Shown piece by piece: positions 1-8,746 of a stretch of 21,118 bases of DNA (its first letter is position 1; every line of letters starts with the position of its first letter). The notes under the pieces are model-generated. The model made no database searches. It was not told the DNA's origin and saw only the letters and a list, made by a program, of their open reading frames with translations. Location: NCBI GenBank assembly GCA_001579985.1, contig LRSR01000269.1, positions 1-21,118 of the forward strand. Direction: 5' to 3'. The translations under genes and the position numbers were made by a program. This DNA comes from Hypsibius dujardini. Taxonomy: Eukaryota; Tardigrada; Eutardigrada; Parachela; Hypsibiidae.

Positions 1-240
1 TGTACGTGTGTTAATCTACACTTTAAGCGCTACAATTAATATTTTTAAATCGGATCACAAACAAACCTGACCGATCGTCTCCAATCGCTTCTAATTGGGC
101 GGTTCCAGTTCTGTATTTATGCCACGCGGTATTTCTTTGCGTCCCTCGAGGATGTGCCCTTCTGTAGTAAACGAAACCTCAGGCACGAAGAGAATAACTA
201 CACAAATCAACCTCAAGAGTTGATTTACTGTTAATTCCAG

Positions 241-3200
241 TTGAAAGGAGTCGATGACGCAAACCTGCAACACTTCATCGGGATCGCCGTGAGCGCCAAC
301 GACGTCTGCGAATTCATCGTGGCGGAACTCTGCACCAAGGGAACCTTGTCCGACACACTGGACAATGAGATGGTCAAACTGGACTGGCTCTTCAAAAATT
401 CCATGATACGGGACATTGTATTGGTACAGAAAATAATATATATAAAGCATAATCTAATATAAATGTAAAATCTATTATTAAGTATAACATAAAGTCAAGT
501 ATTAAGTAATGTATTTTCATCTGAAGTGGAAAGCTAAAAGACACTTAAATTGTCACGTTTCAGCATATTTTGAAGGAGTCCTGAATCGTGCTCTTGAATC
601 TTAGGGCATGACACACCTGCACGGTTCGCCCATTCAATCCCACGGAAACTTGAGTTCTTTGACCTGCCTCGTGGACGTGAGGTTCACAATCAAAATCAGT
701 GATTATGGCCTGTCGTTCTTCCGTTCGAGGGCCGACCTTCAACCATTCAGCGGGAAGGACGCTGATCGACAGCTCTCCAATCTTTTCTGGAGGGCTCCGG
801 AATTGCTTCGTCAAGTCATGCCTGCCAAAGGCACGCCGGTATGTCACGTCATGTTGCCGCAAATATGCGTGGAAGACACAGACACAGACACAGACACAGA
901 CACAGACACAGACACAGACACAGACACAGACACAGACACAGACACAGACACAGACACCTTTCTTGGAGCATATGCAGCCCGAATTTTTGCTTAAAATATC
1001 ACCGATTTGAACAGAAAGGTGACGTCTACAGCTTCGCGATCATTCTACAGCAGATTATTTTGCGAAGTTCCCCCTTTGAGCTTCCATCGGATCCCCTTGA
1101 AATGACCGACACTGAAATCTTAAGCGAGGTACGTTGGCTCCCATTGGTGTGGGATTGTATGACCTTTTGACGTTGGTGACGTCGCCGCCAATTTACCCTC
1201 CAGGTGGCCGCAGCCAACATTCCCCCCGTTCGGCCAAGGGTACCGCGATCTGCTTGCTCCAATGAACTGTACGACCTCATGGAGCGTTGTTGGGAGGAAG
1301 TCCCTATCGAGCGGCCCACCTTTCCCAAAATCAAAGATCGCCTCCGCAAAGTAATCGGCAACGTGGGCGACAACATCGTTGACATCCTCTTCAAGCGGAT
1401 GGAACAGTACGCCAACGACTTGGAGCAGAAGGTGGCCGACCAGACACAGCAATTTATGGATGAAAAAACTCGCTCTGAACAACTGCTCAGTCAATTGCTG
1501 CCAAAGTGAGTGAGGCTTGTGCGTTGATTGTCCACGTAAAATATACGCCAAAGTTAATGAAAATGCGTGTACAATCAAAGCCCTGAGATTCGAACGACGT
1601 CAGTGTCAGTTTCTACTTTACTCTCTCAAACTCCAAACTAAAAAGGGCCGGCTTCGAGCAAACGGTTCGATAAAAATAAAATCACGTGACCGTTCAAATC
1701 TCAGGACTTTGACTGTACGGCAAGATTGAATACACTGGAGGGTCCGGGGAATGGGCAAAATGGGCGGGGCAAGGGGTGTTTTCAAACAATCGAACAATCA
1801 ACCACCTGACCTGCAGCGGTTGTTTCGTTCCATCTTCAAACAAGCCCTTTCAAAGTGAATTCAAATTTCAAATGCACTTTCCGCTATCTCAAATTTTTTC
1901 AAACATGGTAAATTATTTTGCGATTGTGTTGACTGTTCCGTTTTGTTGTTCCTCTGTTTCGGTTTAAGCCGGCACTCATTGATTGTTCTATTGCTTGATA
2001 GTTTTATTGTTCATATGCGATACCGGTTGATTGCTCGATTGTTTGCCTCGTGCCAATTGTGTTTCTGATGTTGCCTGATTTTTGTGTGCTCGATGTTTTG
2101 TGTCTTTAATGTTTTGTGTCTTAGTGTTTTGTGTCTTAGTGTTTTGTGCCTCAATCTTGTCGTTGACTGTGTATTTGCGAAAACAGGCCCGTCGCGGCGG
2201 CGTTAACGCGGGGCATCCAAGTGGACCCGGAAGCCTTCAGCAGTGTGACGATCTTCTTCAGCGACATTGTCGGCTTCACGACCCTCTCCGCCAAGGGCTC
2301 CCCCATGGATGTGATTGATCTGCTCAACGGGCTCTACACGTTCTTCGACAGCATTTTAGAGAAATACGACGTGTACAAGGTGGAAACCATCGGCGACGCG
2401 TACATGGTACGTGACATTTTCCCACGTCAAACGGCCACCCATAGCTCCGCCCCTTGACGTCCTGTAATATTTCTGTCGACAGTTATCGGGCTCAAATTTC
2501 GGCTTAAAAAATTTCATGAATTGCGAAATCTAAACTGTTCAGGAAGTAGATGGAAAAATGTTTTCTTTTCCGCACTGGAAAAATTTCCCGTTCAAACCAG
2601 AGCTGAGAAAAAACTTCGTGTCGTGTTCCTTGTCTAAATTTTTCGCTAACTTTGGGCAACTAATTATTACTTAAACAATACAGCAGATTTGGTCTGCAGG
2701 TGTCGTCGGGGCTTCCCGTGCGAAACGGCAATAAACACGCCAGCGAGATTGCCTGCATGGCCATCGACCTCAGAGAGGGAATCGCCAAATTCGCGGTCCC
2801 TCACCGGCCCGGCGAAACTATCGAAATACGAATTGGAATAAATTCCGGTAATGATTAAACCCTTTTTTGGTATTTTTATTTTTATTTTTATTTTTATTTC
2901 CTCACGCTTGTTACTGTTGGCTTTTATTCATTTTTACAGTGTAGCACGAGTAATGTGATTGTGCAACTTGTTTTAAGGTCCGTGTGTGGCGGGGATCGTT
3001 GGCCTCAAAATGCCGCGCTACTGTTTGTACGTATTGAAAAACTTTCCCCCTCAAGTTCGCAAGGTGTCACACCTTTCATCAGCGGGATGATCAGTTGACA
3101 CTGATGCTCGAATGATGCTTTCAGATTTGGTGACACCGTCAATATGGCCTCTCGGATGGAATCGACAGGAGAACGTATGCGCGACACAGCATGATAGAAA

Positions 3201-3792
3201 TTAAATATGAAGGAATAGTGTCAACTCCAAACAAAATGAAAAAAAATGAGTACAAAACATGATTGCAAAAACGATTACAAAAACGATTACAAAAAACGAT
3301 TACAAAAAACGATTACAAAAATGATTACAAAAATTGTTACAAAAATGATTACAAAAATGGTTACAAAAACGATTACGAAAACAATTACAAAAAACAGTTA
3401 CAAAAATGAATACAAAAACGATTACAAAAGTGGTTACAAAAACGATTACAAAAAACGATTACAAAAATGGTTACAAAAATGGTTACAAAAACGATTGCAA
3501 AAATGATTTTAAAAGTGATTATGAGAAATGAATTTCAGTGTTTTATTGTGTTTTGTTTGGCTTCATTCTGCAGCGATGAAGATTCAAATTAGCATGGAAA
3601 CACGAGATCTCCTAAACGACATCGGAGGATTTGTGCTGGTCGAACGAGGTTTGACGGCGGTAAAGGTGAGAGACATTTTGGTTATAGATTGTTTCTTCCC
3701 TCCATCACATTGCGACATATGGCACTGAATATTTTCAGGGCAAGGGAAGTTTAATCACATTCTGGCTGCTTTCAAAACAAGAATCCGGATGA
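241..3792 (+). CDS. Receptor guanylyl cyclase, 3' part (10 exons; 5' end outside window)
   Basis: Catalytic half of a membrane receptor that makes cGMP from GTP. Exons read by splice signals and frame: 241-423, 605-838, 1015-1128, 1204-1505, 2187-2406, 2700-2847, 2978-3026, 3125-3174, 3574-3665, 3739-3792. They total 1,446 bases (481 aa plus TGA), with every junction in phase. Numbering from 241, residues 1-177 are the C-lobe of the kinase-homology domain with SHGN in place of HRD, SDYG in place of DFG, and APELLR. Residues about 195-277 form the helical signalling linker ([20 protein letters not shown]), ending LLPK. The cyclase domain carries FSDIVGFT (metal Asp about 304), [10 protein letters not shown] (base Glu about 344, metal Asp about 348), MPRYCLFGDTVN (base Cys about 416, Asn about 423) and Arg about 427, so catalysis should be intact. 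The protein stops 17 residues into the last exon, so it has a short tail. No N-lobe exon is recognisable in 1-240. A paralogue of the minus-strand gene at 8747-17464. Confidence 0.93.
870..958. repeat. Hexamer microsatellite (ACAGAC)n in receptor intron
   Basis: About fourteen perfect ACAGAC units fill half of the 176-base intron 839-1014 of the plus-strand receptor. The repeat holds no stop in any plus-strand frame. Confidence 0.95.
1570..1717. mobile_element. 144-bp TA-flanked TIR element (MITE) in receptor intron
   Basis: Inverted arms 1572-1596 and 1691-1715 agree at 22 of 25 positions (core CCTGAGATT.GAACG) and are flanked by TA on both sides. The element has no coding capacity and lies in the 681-base intron after the signalling-helix exon of the plus-strand receptor. 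Its two halves match the two ends of the larger element at 14749-15504. Confidence 0.75.
2868..2899. repeat. TTTTTA simple repeat in intron
   Basis: A short run of TTTTTA units lies in the 130-base intron 2848-2977 of the plus-strand receptor. Confidence 0.7.
3246..3510. repeat. 11-12-bp minisatellite (ACAAAAACGATT) in receptor intron
   Basis: Imperfect units of ACAAAAACGATT with variants AATGATT, AATGGTT and AAACGATT fill most of the 399-base intron 3175-3573 of the plus-strand receptor. The open frame across it is an artefact of the repeat. Confidence 0.9.
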
Positions 3793-3898
3793 CGTCGAAC
3801 CCTCGGCGTTCCTCCAGAAATATTAGGACATTTCCAGAACAAAGATAACGAAACAGAACAAACGAAACCGGATCCTTGAAAAATAACCGAACGAGATA

Positions 3899-3904
3899 AA
3901 TAAA
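3899..3904 (+). terminator. Candidate polyadenylation signal of plus-strand receptor
   Basis: AATAAA lies 107 bases after the TGA at 3790-3792 and is the first such hexamer downstream. It defines a short 3' UTR. Confidence 0.45.
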
Positions 3905-4147
3905 TAGAAAAAAAGTGGGAACGGTTTCTATAAAAACTTACATAATCGGCGTAAGTCAGACTACCTGCCAGACTTTTGCCACTAGACCTGTCAGACTTTT
4001 GTCACTACCTGCAAATTCAGGTGTGTAATAAGAGAGAACCGTAAACGGTTGCACTGTGGGCGTCACCATAAATTGGAAAACAATAAGCGCATGGGTATGA
4101 AGAATAATAACTGCAGGTGGAACAACCATTATAGAAGGTACGAAAAG

Positions 4148-4561
4148 ATGTTTAGTAAGAAACGTTTCTGTTCTGTTTCTTCACGGTACGCGCAGCGTCC
4201 CTCGTTAAGGTCTTTCCGATAAATGCGATTTCCACCGCATTGACGAACACCTTGGGATTGTTCAGGCGAAAGTAGTTGAACAAGTACTTGGACGTGAGTG
4301 AATGAAAGGCGTAAAAATCTTTGCGGAACAGGGAGATGTGTGAATAATTGTAGCGATCCAAGAAGGTCGACAATGAGCGGCCTAGATCGGAGAACCCGTA
4401 CGGAATGCAGAGCATCAAGGGGAAGCGATTTCTGATGCTGTTCCATGCCAGAGAAGCCAACCCGGCGCCGGGGCAGGCGAACATTGGAACGTTTAGTTCT
4501 TCGGAGAAAGCATACATTGCGACAGTAGATGAGGCGCATCGTGAAAGTATGATGGGTGATA
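4148..4561 (-). pseudogene. Solitary ligand-binding exon of a fourth receptor guanylyl cyclase
   Basis: An open frame of about 120 codons matches the second exon of the complete receptor along its whole length. It has CASSTVAMYAFSEELNVP against [32 protein letters not shown] against [22 protein letters not shown] against NYTHTTLF, and AFIGKTLT near the end. No frameshift or stop interrupts the homology. At the 5' side the expected AG before TGCGCC is missing (CACGA instead). An alternative AG at 4562-4563 gives the same phase and would add seven residues. At the 3' side GTACCG at 4189-4184 gives the expected phase but is a poor donor, and without splicing the frame ends about 13 codons later. 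No partner exons are seen on either side, and a dead mariner begins about 40 bases upstream. Probably a relic, possibly an exon of a gene whose neighbours I cannot see. Confidence 0.75.
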
Positions 4562-4601
4562 CTGCCTTTGCAAGATATTTTCCGCGAAAACTAAGAAGTG
4601 A

Positions 4602-5721
4602 TTACACAGACTGCACTTAGGCAGGCAGGCAAACAATGAGGCAGACCGACCGACAGACAGACAGACCTTGAACTCGATGCAATTTTTGCATCGAAAAATC
4701 CAACTACGGAAGACGTCCAGAAAACCATTAAAGAGCTCGCGGAGGTGGCCCTGCACTGCGCCGTCAAGCTTTTTTTCCGTTTCAAATCTCCGCCCTCGGA
4801 GAGTCTCTTTAAAGTTGGGAAATAAATAAAAAATTGCAGGGCGACAGATGAGGAGAATAGGCTGGGTGTGGCAAACTTTCTAATTTTTTTGACCAGAAAT
4901 ACAGTGGTCAAGTCGAACTTGTGAATTGAGGCGTTGTCGTGGTGCAGCTTGAGACCCCGCAGACCAATCTTCCCCCTTTTCTTCCTCAGCTTGGCCACGA
5001 GTTTCTTCAAGCAGTTTTTCACGTAGAATATGGAGTGGATAATGCGTCTTTCCTGGGTTAGAATCAGCCTCAAACAGGAAACAATGAATGAGTAATCAAA
5101 AAAATAATGTGCATAATTTTTTTTGTGGTCCTTTCACGACTTATTTTGGTCTCTCGAGGCTTTTCTTTTTTTATCCACTGCATCAATTATCCACTGCTTT
5201 GTCAGAGGATTATAATAAAACGCCCACATCTCATCCCAAGTGACAATCTTTTTGAGACGCCTACCATCTTCTTCGCCATATCTGCTGACCAAATCCTGGG
5301 CGAATTCTAAACGGGCGTTTTTGGTTCTCGGTGCGGGAATGCGGACCCAACGGGTGGACACCTTTTTCAGTTCCAGCTTCTGCTTCAAGATGAGATGGCA
5401 CTGCGGCGAACTGATGGAGAATTGATGTTTTAACTGGGCATATGAAGAATGAGAATGAACATTAAAGAATTGTGCCACGGCGGAGACTAATTCAGAAGTG
5501 ATAACAGAAGAGCGTCTTTCATTCCGATCCAAATGTTTCAGGACATTTCTTCCTCTCGCTGAACCTGAAACCAGCACTGGATGGTACTCTTAGATGGCAA
5601 AGCTTCTCTACCAAAATTTTTGATCAGGCGACTAATGCATTGCTGGAGTGAGAAACCGTTTTTAAAATACGACAGATGGCTGTTGGCAGAGTTAAAAAGC
5701 CTTGAGCCGTGGTCTGTGTAA
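4602..5721 (-). mobile_element. Mariner-type DNA transposon, defective
   Basis: The minus strand encodes a broken mariner-family transposase in three frames. About 5705-5583 is the helix-turn-helix end (FSLQQCISRLIKNFGREALP, then a CWF motif). 5577-5134 continues through KKVSTRWVRIP and VTWDEMW, which holds the first catalytic Asp. 5073-4640 holds LHHDNAS with the second Asp. Where relatives have the YSPDLAP block with the third acidic residue, this copy reads LFSSSVAL, so the third Asp is gone. The frame changes and this loss make it inactive. Candidate ends are the inverted 10-mers TTACACAGAC (4602) and GTCTGTGTAA (5712-5721), which include TA as the target duplication. About 1.12 kb is slightly shorter than the usual 1.3 kb. 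The transposase call is strong; the exact ends are less sure. Confidence 0.82.
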
Positions 5722-6480
5722 CTAATTAAGTGAGTGCAGTGCCTTACGTCCGCAATTTTCTCTTGTCTCGCCCCTGTCCTGCCTTGGCTTAGTCTATTTT
5801 AGAAGTCTATTTGCGCATTTATTCATTCAGATCTTTGCATCCCTAAATTATTAGTGTTTATTTAGATATTTTTTATCAATATGTATTTCTTTACTACATA
5901 GAAGAAGTTATGGTTCCAATTACCTTCGATTAGGTAAAGCAAGCTTGACTCCTTTAAAAATATTGTAACTCTTCCGACTTTTGTTTAGATTGCTATAAAA
6001 AATTTTCGAATCAGTTGGGGAGAGGTTGATGTTTACTTTGTGGCAAACGATTAGAAAAAATTCAATTGGAACCGAGATATGAACCAAGTAACATTATGTT
6101 CTGTTTGCACCTCGTTTTTGTCACAACAAACTGAAATTCAAGCATTTCCGGCTCAATAAACAGAGTATACCGGTAAATACAGGATCCAACACGAAAATTT
6201 ACTCAAGTTTGAGGGGTTGCGGTAGAAACCGCTTGTAATGGTTTCAGTGTTTGTAATTAACAAAAATGTGCTGAATAGAGTTTAGGTCAGGTTGCAAACC
6301 AAAAAATTATGAACACTTTTGATGGGGAGCCTCTGGTATTCTCCAAATGAAAAACGTCATTTTTGACTTTTGTGTAGATTGATTTTTGATCGAATTGACA
6401 TGAAGTTTTGCATGCCACAAGTCAAGAACGCAAGGGCAACCAACCAACAAAACAAAAGAAGGGTATGATGTTGGACCACG
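5722..6480. other. Intergenic, no gene seen
   Basis: AT-rich sequence between the mariner relic and the 189-bp repeats. I see no open frame of note, no receptor homology on either strand and no inverted repeat longer than a few bases. Confidence 0.6.
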
Positions 6481-7032
6481 CCCAACAAGTCCCCATATCC
6501 AATCATTATAGTTCTTTAACTCACTAATACCTTGCTTAGTTAATGAGTCTACCTACTCTATCAACCCTATTCTGCTGCTACAGCTAACTACTTGTATGTA
6601 ATTCTGATGTATGTGCTATTTACTATCAGTTCTACAGTTAACACTTTACTATTTACCCCAATGCCCACGCCCAACAAGTCCCCATATCCAATCATTATAG
6701 TTTTTTAACTCACTAATACCTTGTTTAGTTAGTGAGTCTACCTACTCTATTAACCCTATTCTGCTGCTACAGCTAATTACTTGTATGTAATTCTGATGTA
6801 TGTGCTATTTACTATCAGTTCTACAGTTAACACTTTACTATTTACCCCATTGCCCACGCCCAACAAGTCCCCATGTCCAATCATTATAGTTCTTTAACTC
6901 ACTAATACCTTGCTTAGTTAGTAAGTCTACCTACTCTATTAACCCTATTCTGCTGCTACAGCTAATTACTTGTATGTAATTCTGATGTATGTGCTAATTA
7001 CTATCAGTTCTACAGTTAACACTTTACTATAT
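6481..7032. repeat. Tandem repeat, 189-bp unit, about 2.9 copies
   Basis: The units start at 6481, 6670 and 6859 with CCCAACAAGTCCCCAT and have an exact 189-base period. They differ at few positions. The third unit stops about 15 bases short (about 7032) and runs into unrelated pyrimidine-rich sequence. Each unit contains the inverted blocks ACTCACTAA and TTAGT.A.TGAGT. No conserved reading frame is seen. A polyadenylation-like AATAAA lies downstream at 7173. Confidence 0.9.
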
Positions 7033-7561
7033 AATCATGTTTTGTTAGTTTTAGTGGCAGTTATACTGCTTCTTTCCCTTCTTCCAGTTCTCGTCTCTAC
7101 CTATCTATACTTTCAGTCTAATAAACTTGTTACCTATCCAACTTCCTGTTGGTAGACCTAGCAATATGTTGAAATAAAAGTTTGCTTCTTTTTGGTTAAA
7201 AGCCGGAAGTGAACGGGAGAGTCGTCGCATCATTCCAAAATGTATATGGGACAACTAACTGCAGTTGGACGGCAAATATTTTATTAAAAAGCTGACGATT
7301 CCGTGAAGAAGCCAAGACAGATAGTTTAGTAGAGTCCTTTAATACGCAAAAAAGATATTCTAAGCCATTTTTCGTGAAATGTGATTGAGAAATATATATC
7401 CTTGAAGAGAACGGCCAAATTCTGGCTGAACTTGGCGGAATAAAAATTGCCAACTTAACAAAAAAGCGATGAGGTTGAAAATTTTTATTAAACTTTTTAA
7501 AACTCTAATTATATGAGTCTACTCACGTAGAAACCTGCTTTGAAATAATTTAATGATGTTG
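7033..7561. other. Intergenic, no gene seen
   Basis: Pyrimidine-rich sequence followed by AATAAA at 7173 (plus strand), which might be the 3' end of a transcript or retroelement that includes the 189-bp repeats. The minus-strand 85-codon frame at 7453-7196 matches nothing I recognise. No further cyclase exon follows the pseudogene here. Confidence 0.45.
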
Positions 7562-8318
7562 AGCAACGGTAAAATTTAGAGACCCATTCAAAGTTCAGTC
7601 AGCAATCTCAGTGGCATGACCGCTCCCATTGCAAACCGGAAGGCCAGAGAAAGCCTGCAAAGTTTTAGCGATACACAGGTGCGTACACAAAAACTCAACG
7701 ATTGTTTGTGATCGACGCAAAAACTTGTCAATTAAGGGGATTTACTATATAAGAGACACCTGTTGTCTCCACTTTGTGAACGTCGAATTCTCAAGTACTC
7801 CATAAGGGTACCCGGACCATCAGGGGATATTTCGCATCGTCACTACTGGTATTTAGAGCAAAGGAAGTCGCACTAGCAGCTGGATACCCAAAATGGGAAC
7901 ATAAGCTTCTTTCATGATTCCTTACGTTGCGTCGTGGCACATCCTTGCAATTGAAAGAAAATAAAGATGAAACTGTATTTAATGTGAAATTTGCCAAATT
8001 ACGCGTACCAATTCCGACATATGCATCACACTGCACGCGGGTCTGAGCTAACCGCAACAGTCTCGTGTGACAATACCATGCAGGGATTGGGAGCAGGAAT
8101 TTCCGGCCGAACGGACAACGGTGCGCAACTGAATGGAGGGCGGAAGGACGAACGAGTTGGCGTTGCTGATGGCAAGCTCAACTGCGACTGTAGCTGGGCA
8201 CATAGTACGAGTCATCCTCCAGGATCACACAGACATCAAGGAACGTTGTGTTCTTCACTGAACCCAAAACGGGAAGTGTCAAAGTTCAGTGGCATATCGA
8301 CATTGGAGACTCTACCCG
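7562..8318 (-). pseudogene. Receptor guanylyl cyclase pseudogene with internal deletion
   Basis: A decayed copy in the same orientation as the complete receptor. 8318-8009 matches its first exon: the copy reads VCVILEDDSYYVP where the intact gene has [13 protein letters not shown], then LAISNANSFVLPPSI and AYVGIG. At least three frame breaks interrupt this stretch. The splice donor (8008) and a 65-base intron are still recognisable. 7943-7797 matches the second exon (KYPLMVRVP), with a stop in the region before it and further damage. At 7790-7746 the reading switches to EFDVHKVETTGVSYIV, the metal-binding stretch of the cyclase domain ([17 protein letters not shown]), so everything between, including the membrane helix and kinase-like domain, is deleted. 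7654-7562 matches the next cyclase exon (FSGLPVCNGSGHATEIAD), followed by an in-frame stop. It lies about 430 bases beyond the end of the intact gene, as expected for a tandem duplicate. Confidence 0.85.
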
Positions 8319-8746
8319 CGTGTGTCGGTGAAAAAAGAAGCAGAAAAAAATGAAAAATGAAATTTTTTTAATTTTATAAATTTTAATGAGAGCGACAATG
8401 GGAAATACAAACATTTTCGGCAACAAATTTCACGTCACAAAACTGGTGACCTTTTCATGGTGACAATTGAAAGTAAGAAAATTGAATGTTAGTTTATGAA
8501 CAAATAACGACACTTGTAGCTTCAGAATGAAGCAATAACTATAATTGTGCTACGAGTAAACTTAGTTTAAGTAAAATAGTAAAAGCTATTTGGATTAAGT
8601 GAAATTAAAAGTAATTTCCCATTAAGTGAATGTAATTTTGTAAACGTAAAAGTAATTTGCAGAACTCAAAGTAATTGGACCCATGCATGCAGAGCCAATG
8701 GCATTCATTGGTTGAAAAGTTGGCTAGTTCTGTTAGCACTCCCATT
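8319..8746. other. 3' flank of complete receptor gene
   Basis: AT-rich sequence between the receptor stop (8747) and the pseudogene, with several AAGTAATT-type short repeats near 8575-8680. No AATAAA is seen on the minus strand near the stop; an ATTAAA variant is at 8387-8382. The 3' UTR probably lies here. Confidence 0.4.

Noticed and set aside
109-240. Possible additional receptor exon before 241
   Set aside because: None of the three frames gives the expected VAIK-type N-lobe sequence, so it is treated as intron.
870-958. CRISPR-like or other spaced repeat arrays
   Set aside because: All arrays here are simple tandem repeats without spacers, in a eukaryotic genome.
608-994. Asp-Thr repeat protein in the plus frame
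   Set aside because: It is receptor exon 605-838 read on into its intron. GTATGT at 839 and AG at 1014 give the family-consistent splice.
3246-3506. Lys/Thr-rich repeat frame
   Set aside because: It is a product of the ACAAAAACGATT minisatellite in an intron.
7991-8353. 120-codon plus-strand frame
   Set aside because: It is antisense to the receptor pseudogene, whose minus-strand homology explains the open frame.
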